Shown piece after piece: positions 46,529 to 54,873 of a stretch of 64,000 nt of DNA. The notes under the pieces were generated by a model that was given only the letters and a program-made list of their open reading frames with translations, ran no database searches and had not been told where the DNA came from. Source of the DNA: Bradyrhizobium diazoefficiens (GTDB lineage: Bacteria; Pseudomonadota; Alphaproteobacteria; Rhizobiales; Xanthobacteraceae); NCBI RefSeq assembly GCF_018131185.1, contig NZ_JAFCJE010000001.1, positions 62,001 through 126,000 of the forward strand, read 5' to 3'. The position numbers and the translations under genes are program-made. How positions within the stretch are numbered: the first letter of the stretch is position 1; the number at the start of each line of letters is the position of its first letter.

Positions 46529-47662
46529 CTACGGCAGATCCGCAACTTCGATCATGGCCTGCAGCACGGCGTCGTTCTCCAATTCTTCCTTGAGTATCCA
46601 AGGATCGAGTGCCTCTGCCGGCCAACCCGGCGGATGGAGCTGAGCTGCGTCGTCAATGGGCGCAATTTTTGCCTCGCGAAGGTCCGGAGTCCAAACGACC
46701 ACGTGCTCGGACGAAGATGTTAACTGTTCATCGGACAGGCCTGGAGCCAGGGCGTGCAAAGCCCGTCTGCGGTCTGTGATCTTCACCGCTTCTTGGTCAA
46801 AGCTCCACACCAAGTAGTCTATTCCTGCCTTCCACCATCTCCGCCCAACGAAGTTGTCGAGTGGGCCGTAATATTCTGCTTCTTCCAGTTCCCTCAGCCA
46901 TTCGGTCTCTGGAGGAAGCGTCACCATCTCCTCGAAGGTTTTTAGAGGAATGCCCAGCGCCCATGCGGCGTATAAATCGGAAAGGAGGAGACCGGGAAAA
47001 GGCAATGCTCGGTGGCACAACCATCGAACTACTTGTGACGGCCCACAAGGCTCTGTCGACTTGTCTCCCTTCTGCGATACAGGCGGGCGTGAAGCTCTTA
47101 GGCCCTCCTTAGCGGTATCGGTCCAGACCCGCCCAAGCGGCAAGTCGAGTAGTGTCTCAAGCTCAACAAGGCTCGCGCCATCGCTCCCAATTTTTTCACT
47201 AACTTGGATCGAGGCTTCAGCCAGTTGCAATATCCGATGTCTGGCCGATTCATCTGCCTTGTGTTGTATCCATTCCACGTCCAGAGCGGGTGCAATTTGA
47301 AACTCGTGCCCCACGAAACTGCCTTTGAGAGGTAGTGGCGCTCCGACTGAGGGGATTTCGTTCGCGAATGCGTCGCCTTCATTCGTGAATAGAACAAGAG
47401 GAGGAAGTCCTCGGTCCTTCAGACGAGACCAGGACCGCAGATGGGCAACAAAGCTTGCACCATCCGAGGCTGTTAGCGAAAGAGGTTGCGGATCAGGGTT
47501 GAATTTTTGGTCCAACAAAATGAGGCAGGCAGTGCCAATCGCTTCTTCCAGCTTCGTGGGAAGCTGCGCATCCTTTGGGTCAATGGTAACCAGTTCATAC
47601 CCTTCGGGAATATTTGGCTCTACTTCCTGCTCCGAGTCGTCGATCGCCAGTATCGTCTTCAT
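46529..47662 (-). CDS. Receiver-like protein with a long uncharacterised C-terminal domain
   Basis: 377 residues. The N terminus reads like a response-regulator receiver: Asp8-Asp9 (ILAIDDSE), a candidate phospho-acceptor Asp51 (CLILLDQKF), Thr93 (LVLFTNEGD) and Lys113 (PLKGSF). The wording is divergent, so phosphorylation is a prediction only. The remaining 250 residues carry no HTH or known output domain but include a Trp/Tyr-rich part (WLRELEEAEYYGPLDNFVGRRWWKAGIDYLVW). Its start overlaps the stop of the kinase-like gene by four bases (ATGA). This gives the pair the look of a coupled two-component system. Confidence 0.8.
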   Translation of the reverse strand: MKTILAIDDSEQEVEPNIPEGYELVTIDPKDAQLPTKLEEAIGTACLILLDQKFNPDPQPLSLTASDGASFVAHLRSWSRLKDRGLPPLVLFTNEGDAFANEIPSVGAPLPLKGSFVGHEFQIAPALDVEWIQHKADESARHRILQLAEASIQVSEKIGSDGASLVELETLLDLPLGRVWTDTAKEGLRASRPPVSQKGDKSTEPCGPSQVVRWLCHRALPFPGLLLSDLYAAWALGIPLKTFEEMVTLPPETEWLRELEEAEYYGPLDNFVGRRWWKAGIDYLVWSFDQEAVKITDRRRALHALAPGLSDEQLTSSSEHVVVWTPDLREAKIAPIDDAAQLHPPGWPAEALDPWILKEELENDAVLQAMIEVADLP

Positions 47663-49950
47663 CGCATCGGTATCCGTAGTTCGATAGCAGTTGAGAAGTT
47701 TAAAGACGGGGAAACGAAATGGATCGTTGCTCCATATTCGTCCAACAAGCTTCTAGTGACCGTCAGACCGAGGCCCATTCCGTGCCCTAGGCTCTCGTCG
47801 ACATCGGTCGTTGTCGAGCGAAAGGGCTCGAACCATTTCTGTGCCGAACGAAGGTCAACGGCCTCGCCGGTATTTTCGAAGCGTATCACCGTTTCTCGCC
47901 CCTCAGTATTACCCGAAATGCGGATCCTTCCATCCTCTCCGGCAAACTTGATTGCGTTGCTCATCAAGTTCGTGAAGATGGCTGATAATTCTGCGGGAAA
48001 GATTGGCGGTGTTTTTAAGTTCTTAGAAATGCTGGTCTCAAGCCGTATCTTGCGACGTAACATGGATGGTCCAAAGAATTCGACGACCGTCGAGAGTCTT
48101 TCTTGTACGTCTTGCCGGGATCGGCGCCGACGACCTTCGATTCCGGTCATGTCCGTCAGATATACTGCGTTTCGACGTAAGCGCTCTCGGATGCTGCGTG
48201 CATCTCTGGCCTGAGATGTTAGTCGTCTGGCGAGCGCCTGGTCATTGGTCTCTTTTGCTAGCGATTCCAACGACTGAGCAACTCCCTGCGTCAACACCGA
48301 AATTGCATTTACCTCGTGAATGAAGGCCGCTTGCTCAAGTCCCATTGATGCAAGCACGCGATACATAGTCGCTTCCGATGCAGTTTCGCTCGCAATCTCA
48401 CGCGCAGTCTGGATACTTTTCTCCACGGTGTTCAGTGTCTTCTGTGCTGCTTTCGCGTCGCCGCGTGACAATGCGGCGCGAACCTCCTTCAGAGAGCTCA
48501 AAGCCTCGTTCTGAAGTGACGCAACAAGAAAGGCCGAAGGAGGTTCAGACGCATCAGCCCGTGCGGCAGCTCGTTCTTGTCTAACTCTATCAATTGATCG
48601 TGCTTCAAGGACTGGTTCTCTGGCCGCTGAATTTTGCCGGATCTGTAGATCGATTCCCAATCGAACCATATCCCGCAAAAACGTGAAGCTCGGACCGGGA
48701 AGGAAGCCTTCCCGGTTCACCAGAATACGCAAATCGCTTGCACTTTCGCGTGTTAGAAAGACTGCTCCGCAGAAATGCCTATTTCCTTGAATCACAAGTC
48801 CTTCGCGAGCGTCGCCCTCAGGGAGCTTCCATTCGGCGTACTGCCTCAACCTTGGCAGTTCTTGTTTTCCACGAGATCTGTAGTCGCGTTCAAGCTCAAG
48901 CCAATCGTCATATGGGTCGCCGTAGGGCAATACGCGAAACCCCTCGAAATACACACGCACCCCGCCTAGCGCTTTGGGCCAGGCAGCGCCCTGACGTTGG
49001 AATATCCTCGCCTGAAATCCAATTGCCGGAGTATCAGAGGATAGCTTCCGTTTGATCCGGAACGCTTCGCCGGTTGGAATATCTTCGAGGCCGCGTTTTG
49101 TCGGAGCGACAAGCATAGAAAGAGTTCTCGTGTCTGCGTCGCACGAGATCTCGATTATCCACGAGGCGCTATCAGGTGTTGCAGCAGCCTCAAGCTCCTG
49201 CAGGGAGAGGTCCTCAAGAAAGGAGATTTGGAATCCCGCCTCTCGTCGTGCGTCTCGTACCTGTAGATGTTCTATGAGAGGCCGTTCTCGTAGCAGCCCT
49301 TCGGGCAGAGGTCGGGCAAGTAGGTCCGGTGGCGTAAGCGTAGAAACTTCCTCGTAAAACGAACTCAGAGTTTGTGGGGTCCAAGCTTGGCGGAGCTTTG
49401 TTAGCAGGAGCCGGGTCCCGGAGCTTCTATTTTTAGTTTCAGATGGGCGTAGCGGATCCACGCGAACGGCACGGGATTTTGCAACGTCAGCCAGAGTCTC
49501 AAGCTTCTCGACGGCTTCCCAGTCTATCGTCGCTTTGACGCCATCTTCGGCCGAAAATCCCGTCAGTCGATCTCGGCTGCGGCCGTTCCATCTTCGGGAC
49601 ACTACCTCTAGCCTTCTCGCCAGCTTGTGCGCGGCAAGGCGGCCAACACCTTTCTCGCCCGTGTACCGTCTCTTGAACCAAGGAGACCGTCGATTGTGAT
49701 CGAGCTTGGTCCGTCCGGCTATTCGGAGAAAACCTCGCTCAAAATCGTCGGCATTCATGCCGACGCCGTCATCTGCGATGATTATCTCTCCCTGTTCTGC
49801 GTCGCTTAAGTTTCGGCCAATGATTTCGACCTTGCTTGCGTCTGCGTCGTAAGCGTTTTTGATCAGCTCCACGAGTGCGGTCGAATCGCGCCCGACGAGA
49901 AGTTCGCCGAGCTCTCGGAATAGCTTTGTATCAACTGTGAAGGTGGCCAA
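47659..49950 (-). CDS. Dual GHKL ATPase: MORC/Hsp90-like N-terminal module plus histidine-kinase-like C-terminal module
   Basis: 763 residues. N-terminal ATPase motifs: N-box ELIKNAYDAD (28-37), DDGVGM (60-65) and TGEKGVGRLA (97-106), the pattern of Hsp90/MutL/MORC proteins. The C-terminal 230 residues look like a kinase core: a candidate His545 in FIHEVNAI, a second N-box TNLMSNAIKFAG (about 661-672) and GHGMGLGLT (about 723-731). About 350 residues in between are uncharacterised, with a coiled-coil-like stretch before the His. No membrane segment is seen. TTG start at 49950 with GAGG five bases upstream. It is coupled to the receiver-like gene. GHKL ATPases in modification operons were described by Iyer, Abhiman and Aravind (2008); this double arrangement is less familiar. 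Confidence 0.88.
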   Translation of the reverse strand: MATFTVDTKLFRELGELLVGRDSTALVELIKNAYDADASKVEIIGRNLSDAEQGEIIIADDGVGMNADDFERGFLRIAGRTKLDHNRRSPWFKRRYTGEKGVGRLAAHKLARRLEVVSRRWNGRSRDRLTGFSAEDGVKATIDWEAVEKLETLADVAKSRAVRVDPLRPSETKNRSSGTRLLLTKLRQAWTPQTLSSFYEEVSTLTPPDLLARPLPEGLLRERPLIEHLQVRDARREAGFQISFLEDLSLQELEAAATPDSASWIIEISCDADTRTLSMLVAPTKRGLEDIPTGEAFRIKRKLSSDTPAIGFQARIFQRQGAAWPKALGGVRVYFEGFRVLPYGDPYDDWLELERDYRSRGKQELPRLRQYAEWKLPEGDAREGLVIQGNRHFCGAVFLTRESASDLRILVNREGFLPGPSFTFLRDMVRLGIDLQIRQNSAAREPVLEARSIDRVRQERAAARADASEPPSAFLVASLQNEALSSLKEVRAALSRGDAKAAQKTLNTVEKSIQTAREIASETASEATMYRVLASMGLEQAAFIHEVNAISVLTQGVAQSLESLAKETNDQALARRLTSQARDARSIRERLRRNAVYLTDMTGIEGRRRRSRQDVQERLSTVVEFFGPSMLRRKIRLETSISKNLKTPPIFPAELSAIFTNLMSNAIKFAGEDGRIRISGNTEGRETVIRFENTGEAVDLRSAQKWFEPFRSTTTDVDESLGHGMGLGLTVTRSLLDEYGATIHFVSPSLNFSTAIELRIPMR

Positions 49951-49977
49951 CTGAACCTCAATGCCGCCAGTCGAGCG

Positions 49978-51417
49978 CTAGTCTAGGACAACTTGCTCAA
50001 GAAATCTCTTGTAGCAGCGAACATAGCCGCCTTTAATCTGCGGCGCGATGCCCTCCAAGGCTTTAGCGAGCCCTCCGTTTGCCAAAAACTCATCGAGCTG
50101 CTCCAGCTTCTTCGCTGGGCCGAAGATCGCATATACGCCGTGGGACGGAACAAGACCGGAGTGATCGAATGCAACCCTAGGTACTTTTGCTATCTCCGGC
50201 ACTAGCAGCTTCGGTTTAGTCCACTGTGATCCACAGACTTTATCGATTGGTCTGAACCACGGTGCTCCATTCCGTACGATTGAGCGGGCCTCAAGCTGGG
50301 TGCGAAAGCGCCTAAAGCGCCGGTACGCCTTCGGAAATTTCTTTAGATCTACGAGCGCCCCCTCGGAGTCATAGAGCGCTGCGACCAAGCGTCCTCGCCA
50401 GGAAATGTCTCCATCCAGCACCTCCGACGCGTCGACCCAGGGGTGCAGTAATTCGCGTTCAAGCTCGTGCGCTTGCGAGCCTTCGATGACAAAGGCTTTA
50501 GAAAAGCCGAGAGCCGGTCCGACCTTAATTTCAAAGCCATGCTCGACAAGAGTCTTGCCGCGTTGCACTGTCGGGCACGGAGCGATCGGTTGTGGTTTTC
50601 GGAGTTTCTGCGCGATCAGAACCGATGGGTACGCGTCGACCGGCTTCGTGTAAGCAGAGCTCGGTGCGATCGCATCTTCGGCGAGTATTCTAATTCTCGG
50701 AAGCCAGTTTGCTCGAAACTTTGTTGCGAAGCCTGTATAGCGCCATCTGTTCGAGCATACGAATCCAAGTTTTCCGTTGGGTTCGAGGTCATTCAGCGCC
50801 CGATCCAGGAAGGGCAAGAAGAGGTCACCACTCGTCGTGCTGGCGGAGAGGTTGGCTCTGTATCGTAGCCGTAGGCCGCTCGGGATTTTCGACCACCTAA
50901 CGTACGGAGGATTTCCGACGGCGTGGGTATACTTCTCCAAGGGGGCAGAAGCGAGCAGGAAATCGGCGGTCTTAATCCATTGCCGGGCGAGCGAAAGGGC
51001 AACTGGCTTAGTCGCTCCCAATTTCGTGACCAAGGCGACAAGCTTGCGCCTGCATTTGTTCGCTTCTAGCGGATGGAGCTCGAATGCAGCGATGCACCGA
51101 CCCAGACCGGTATCGACGCGAATGCCGCTGCGAGAGCAGGATGCGATGAGGCGTCGAGCTGCTTCAAGGACGAACGCACCATCACCCGCGGACGGTTCCA
51201 ACAAGCGGTACTTCGCCAAGTTCGACCGTTCGGTCCACCCCACGGCGTCGAGAATGTGTTCAACCAACTTCGGGTTGGTATAGATCCCGCAAAGCGTGTG
51301 AAGTTCGTCGATCTCAGCCCGGATCGCCGCCGGAGACTGTTTCTTTGTCGATACCTGTCGATTGTTCAATTGAAGCATGCCGGTCGAGAGCAAGGCGAGG
51401 TACCATATCGATTGCAT
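49978..51417 (-). CDS. Adenine-N6 DNA methyltransferase, TaqI-like class
   Basis: Up to 479 residues. The S-adenosylmethionine motif I is LLEPSAGDGAFV (residues 72-83) and the catalytic motif IV is AVGNPPYVRW (NPPY 169-172), as in gamma-class adenine methylases. The C-terminal half presumably reads the DNA target, but no specificity can be inferred. ATG 51417 is used; an ATG at 51378 (MLQLNNRQ) is equally plausible. It is the first gene of the five-gene minus-strand operon and ends 27 bases before the GHKL gene. The divergent cytosine methylase starts 48 bases away. Confidence 0.9.
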   Translation of the reverse strand: MQSIWYLALLSTGMLQLNNRQVSTKKQSPAAIRAEIDELHTLCGIYTNPKLVEHILDAVGWTERSNLAKYRLLEPSAGDGAFVLEAARRLIASCSRSGIRVDTGLGRCIAAFELHPLEANKCRRKLVALVTKLGATKPVALSLARQWIKTADFLLASAPLEKYTHAVGNPPYVRWSKIPSGLRLRYRANLSASTTSGDLFLPFLDRALNDLEPNGKLGFVCSNRWRYTGFATKFRANWLPRIRILAEDAIAPSSAYTKPVDAYPSVLIAQKLRKPQPIAPCPTVQRGKTLVEHGFEIKVGPALGFSKAFVIEGSQAHELERELLHPWVDASEVLDGDISWRGRLVAALYDSEGALVDLKKFPKAYRRFRRFRTQLEARSIVRNGAPWFRPIDKVCGSQWTKPKLLVPEIAKVPRVAFDHSGLVPSHGVYAIFGPAKKLEQLDEFLANGGLAKALEGIAPQIKGGYVRCYKRFLEQVVLD

Positions 51418-51465
51418 TTCCTTGCCGAATCATGCACGCGGCATCCCTCCTTCTAGGTTAATAAG

Positions 51466-52608
51466 ATGTTGGTTTGTGGACTTTTTTCGGGGGTGGGCGG
51501 CTTCGAGCTGGCTTTCTCACAGGCCGGGTTCTCGACGAGCATGATGGTTGAGATCGATCCAGCGGCTAGTCATGTTTTGAGAGCTCGCTTTCCAGACTGC
51601 GATCTTCGTTCTGACATTGCTGATGTCGCGGAGCTGCCATCTGGAACTAGCGTCGTCACAGCTGGATTCCCCTGCCAAAACCTAAGTATGGCCGGTGACA
51701 AATCAGGAATCGACGGAACGAAATCCGGCATCATTGGGAAGATGTTTGAACTTATCGCTCGGTCCGACGTGCCTACAGTGGTGATCGAGAATGTCTATTT
51801 CATGCTGCAGCTTGATCGAGGCAACGGCATGCGCCGTCTGGCGGAGGAATTCGAGCGTCTTGGATTCCGATGGGCTTACAGGGTTATCGATACCATGGGC
51901 TTTGGGTTGCCGCATCGGCGGCGGAGAGTCTACATGGTCGCGAGCAAGGCCCTCGATCCGCGCGGAGCGCTGTTTGCGGACGATTCTGAGTATCAGCCGG
52001 CAAACAGAATCGATTTGACGTTGCCTGTCGGTTTCTACTGGACCGAAGGACGAAGCGGCGTTGGGCTGACTGTCGATGGGATTCCGCCACTCAAAGTGGG
52101 GTCGACGCTGGGTATCCCGTCTGCACCAGCCGTACTGTTTCCGGACGGAGAAGTGCTCATGCCCAGCTTACGAGCGTGCGAGCAGTTGCAGGGATTTCCC
52201 GCCGGCTGGATTGATCTCTCTGACATCGCTTGTGTACCGAAGCGGCGGCCAGAATGGCGATTGATTGGAAATGCTATCTCTGTGCCGGCCGCGCGCTGGG
52301 TGGCCGAGAGAATTCGTAAGCCCGGCAATGTACTCGATTTCGAAACGCGCGAGATCTCCGGCGATCGGAAATGGCCGGATGCCGGATGGAATGTGGACGG
52401 GAAGAGGGTGGCGGTTCTGGCAGGGAATCGGCCGGTCACAACCTCGGCGAACTCCATCAGCAGCTATCGTGATGCTGGTTGGACTAGGCTGTCTGATCGC
52501 GCGTTGGACGGCTTCGTGAGACGAGCCGAAGAGGGCGGGCTCAGAATGCCGATAGGTTTCCTTGAAGCGTTACGCAATGCAGAGCGCAAGAAGCTCAATG
52601 CCGCCTAA
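51466..52608 (+). CDS. DNA cytosine-C5 methyltransferase
   Basis: 380 residues with the ordered C5-methyltransferase motifs: I LFSGVGGFELAF, IV GFPCQNLSMAG with nucleophile Cys70, VI VIENVYF (ENV 108-110), VIII GLPHRRRRVYMVAS and X LIGNAISVPAARWVAERI. The region between VIII and X (target-recognition domain) is about 90 residues. The last 70 residues are an extra tail with no known domain. It is divergent from the adenine-methylase operon. Its methylation would generate the 5-methylcytosine whose deamination products Vsr repairs, which explains the presence of vsr. Confidence 0.93.
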   Translation: MLVCGLFSGVGGFELAFSQAGFSTSMMVEIDPAASHVLRARFPDCDLRSDIADVAELPSGTSVVTAGFPCQNLSMAGDKSGIDGTKSGIIGKMFELIARSDVPTVVIENVYFMLQLDRGNGMRRLAEEFERLGFRWAYRVIDTMGFGLPHRRRRVYMVASKALDPRGALFADDSEYQPANRIDLTLPVGFYWTEGRSGVGLTVDGIPPLKVGSTLGIPSAPAVLFPDGEVLMPSLRACEQLQGFPAGWIDLSDIACVPKRRPEWRLIGNAISVPAARWVAERIRKPGNVLDFETREISGDRKWPDAGWNVDGKRVAVLAGNRPVTTSANSISSYRDAGWTRLSDRALDGFVRRAEEGGLRMPIGFLEALRNAERKKLNAA

Positions 52609-52620
52609 GATCAAGCCAAA

Positions 52621-52650
52621 CAAAAACGGCCGGATCTCCCGATCCGGCCG
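52621..52650 (-). terminator. Rho-independent terminator of rpmB
   Basis: Read on the minus strand: CGGCCGGATC-GGGA-GATCCGGCCG followed by TTTTTG. A perfect 10-base stem with a T-run, 73 bases after the rpmB stop. It separates the island from the ribosomal protein gene. Confidence 0.85.
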
Positions 52651-52722
52651 CTACTCAAACTCTTACTCGGCTAAGCCTACGCCACGCGACGCAACCTAGC
52701 CCCCGCCCTGACGGTAAATCTC

Positions 52723-53034
52723 TTAGCTCGCCTTCTTCGCCGGCGCGGCGGTCGGGCCGACCTTCTTCTGGATGGCGCGCTTCAGCTCGAGGGCGCGCGG
52801 CGACAGGACGTCGGCCTTGGCCTTGAGCAGATAGGCATCCAAGCCGCCATTGTGGTCGACGCTCTTCACCGCGTTGGTGGAGACGCGCAGGCGCACGTTG
52901 CGCTCCAGGGCTTCCGAGATGAACGTCACGTTGACGAGGTTCGGCAGGAAGCGGCGCTTGGTCTTGATGTTGGAGTGGCTGACCTTGTGGCCGACGAGGG
53001 GGCCCTTGGCCGTCAGTTCGCAGCGGCGAGACAT
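52723..53034 (-). CDS. rpmB: Ribosomal protein bL28
   Basis: A 103-residue large-subunit protein. The start ATG at 53034 gives [22 protein letters not shown], diagnostic for L28, followed by [17 protein letters not shown] and [17 protein letters not shown]. Alphaproteobacterial L28 is longer than the 78-residue E. coli protein, as here. The AAGGA ribosome-binding site lies just upstream. The long open frame extending to 53349 crosses an intergenic repeat and is not used. Confidence 0.97.
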   Translation of the reverse strand: MSRRCELTAKGPLVGHKVSHSNIKTKRRFLPNLVNVTFISEALERNVRLRVSTNAVKSVDHNGGLDAYLLKAKADVLSPRALELKRAIQKKVGPTAAPAKKAS

Positions 53035-53128
53035 GGCATCAATCCTTATCCTAAACCCCCAACGATTTGCGGCCGCCATTCTGGGCGCCACGGGGGCGAA
53101 TTCTCTGTCCTTGCAGGGAGCGGGCGGA

Positions 53129-53157
53129 CGTATAGGGGGGAAGGGGCGGGACGTCAA
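53129..53157 (-). promoter_or_regulatory. sigma70-type promoter of rpmB
   Basis: On the minus strand TTGACG, a 17-base spacer, TATACG. The -10 box is about 95 bases upstream of the rpmB ATG. Confidence 0.6.
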
Positions 53158-53174
53158 GGCGACGGGCCATTTTG

Positions 53175-53348
53175 GCCCGTCGTCCCGGGGCGCGCGCGAG
53201 CGCGAACCCGGGATCTCAGGCGGCAAATCAGGTGTCATCGCCCGCCTTGTGTGCACTTGCGCACTGGGGCGGGCGATCCAGTACGCCGCGGCGGCGCGGC
53301 TGACCAGAGGGGCCGCGGCGTACCGGAAGCCCCGGTTTAGCCGGGGCA
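53175..53348. repeat. Composite intergenic repeat block
   Basis: It contains CGTCCCGGGGCGCGCGCGAG with GCGAACCCGGGATCTCAGGC, then GGCGATCCAGTACGCCGCGG facing CCGCGGCGTACCGGAAGCCC, and ends GCCCCGG...CCGGGGCATG. Several dispersed palindromes appear nested. The rest of the 53035-53559 gap holds the rpmB promoter and the DUF3108 leader. Confidence 0.5.
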
Positions 53349-53559
53349 TGGCGGCGGAGCGCGGGGAAAGGTGTCAGGGTCCGCCGCCCCCTCCCGATCA
53401 CCAAAACGGCAATGTTTGTCGCGCCTTACCATCACATAAAGGGCGTATTCGCCGCCGAAGAGTCCGGTGGAGTTCCGCGCCTCGACATACCCGGACACAT
53501 TGTTTGCCGCGATTTTTGGCTTAAGTAACTGCGCATCGCGGCCCCGATTGGATTGTTTC

Positions 53560-54444
53560 GTGCTCATCACGCCCCCTCTTGCGCACAATTTGCGCTCGGT
53601 CCGTCCGCGCTCTGCCGGCAGGCTGACGGCGCTTTGCGGCGTGATCCTTCCCCTGGCGCTGGCGTGGGGCGCGATGCCGGCCGCGGCGCAGGGCAAGCTC
53701 GAGGCGCAATATGAGGCCTCGCTGTCAGGCATTCCCGTCGGCAAGGGCGGCTGGAACATCGACATCCAGGACGACGTGTTTGCGGCGGCCGCCGCCGGCG
53801 GCACCTCGGGCCTGCTGAAATCGTTCACGGGCGGGTCCGGCACCGGCGCCTCGCAGGGCCGCGTCGTCAACGGCGCGCTGGTCGCGACCGGCTACCAGGC
53901 CTCCACCACCACCCAGAAGAAGACCGAAGAGATCCGCATCACGCTCGACAAGGGCAATGTGAAGGATTTCGCGATCCTGCCGGAGCCGCCGGTCGATCCC
54001 GATCGCATCGTCGTCACCGACGCGCATCGCCGCGGCGTCTGGGACCCCATGACGGCCTCGCTCTTGCGCGTGCCCGGCACCGGCGATCCCGTTTCGCCGG
54101 AGGCCTGCCACAGCTCGGCGCCCGTGTTCGACGGCCGCATGCGCTACGATCTCAAGCTCGATTTCAAGCGCATGGAGACGGTGAAGGCGGAGAAGGGCTA
54201 CAAGGGCCCGGTCGTGGTCTGCTCGCTCTATTTCGTCCCTGTCGCGGGCTACATCCCCGACCGCCCCGTGATCAAATACCTCGCCGCCCAGCGCAACATC
54301 GAGATCGCCTTCGCGCCGATCGCCGGCACCCGCATCCTGGTTCCGTTCTGGCTGAAAGTGCCGACGCCGCTGGGACCTGCCATGCTGGAAGCGACCAGCT
54401 TCATCACCACAGCCCAGCCGCCCCGCGTGGCGAAGACGCAGTAG
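53560..54444 (+). CDS. DUF3108-type exported protein
   Basis: 294 residues from GTG at 53560. A hydrophobic signal segment (LTALCGVILPLALAWGAMPAAAQG) precedes GKLEAQYEASLSGIPVGKGGWNIDIQDD, the opening strand of DUF3108-like outer-periplasmic beta proteins. It further shows GYQASTTTQKKTEEIRI and RMRYDLKLDFKRMETVKAEKGYKGPVVVC. Function unknown; family members are predicted cell-envelope proteins. The open frame reaches back to 53467, but no signal peptide would fit there. Confidence 0.8.
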   Translation: MLITPPLAHNLRSVRPRSAGRLTALCGVILPLALAWGAMPAAAQGKLEAQYEASLSGIPVGKGGWNIDIQDDVFAAAAAGGTSGLLKSFTGGSGTGASQGRVVNGALVATGYQASTTTQKKTEEIRITLDKGNVKDFAILPEPPVDPDRIVVTDAHRRGVWDPMTASLLRVPGTGDPVSPEACHSSAPVFDGRMRYDLKLDFKRMETVKAEKGYKGPVVVCSLYFVPVAGYIPDRPVIKYLAAQRNIEIAFAPIAGTRILVPFWLKVPTPLGPAMLEATSFITTAQPPRVAKTQ

Positions 54445-54463
54445 GGCGGCTCCCCCCCCCCGC

Positions 54464-54570
54464 TGTCATTCCGGGGCGCGCCGCAGGCGCGAACCCGGAA
54501 TCCATCCTGCGACCGTCTCCGCCGCCCAATGGATTCCGGGCTCGCGCCAAGAGGCGCGCCCCGGAATGAC
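54464..54570. repeat. 107-base inverted repeat element
   Basis: GTCATTCCGGGGCGCGCC at the left and GGCGCGCCCCGGAATGAC at the right are perfect inverted copies; GAACCCGGAATCCA and TGGATTCCGGGCTC pair inside them. A dispersed palindrome of the Bradyrhizobium type after the DUF3108 gene. Confidence 0.75.
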
Positions 54571-54649
54571 GAGCGGAATTTTTGGCTCAAAAAAGTGTCA
54601 GTAATTTCAATCGCATACCTACTGTGCATGGGGTTGTTTTCGCAAAAAT

Positions 54650-54873
54650 GAGTCCGGGCAGGTCCAGGCCCGGGGAATCCATTTGACTCCTCCCCGATTC
54701 TGATTCGACTCCGCGCCGTCCCCAACTTAACGCTTTGCGCCATCGAAACGCCGCTTGTACGGCAGCCCGAAACTCCATCTAGTTGCGGCCAACAAGACTC
54801 CCGCGACATCTTGCGTGAACGGAACGGGACTCAATCTGGAGTCAGCGATTCGGCCGCGATTCGTTCTAGAGTC
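54650..54873. promoter_or_regulatory. Cluster of 11 GANTC (CcrM) methylation sites
   Basis: GANTC begins at 54650, 54685, 54696, 54702, 54707, 54796, 54828, 54839, 54847, 54858 and 54869. About one site per 256 bases is expected in unbiased sequence. Several spacings are exactly 11 bases, about one helical turn. CcrM methylates GANTC in Alphaproteobacteria, and GcrA reads it at promoters. The stretch lies between the 54464 repeat and the helicase start, with no ORF I would support in 54571-55100. Confidence 0.6.

Noticed and set aside
45388..52608. Classical type II restriction-modification system
   Set aside because: Two methylases of different chemistry are present, but no recognisable restriction nuclease or specificity subunit was found; Vsr is a repair-type nickase. 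The GHKL/receiver pair does not belong to a classical type II set.
53035..53349. 105-residue N-terminal extension of rpmB
   Set aside because: The extra codons lie in the rpmB promoter and a palindromic repeat; L28 starts at [12 protein letters not shown].
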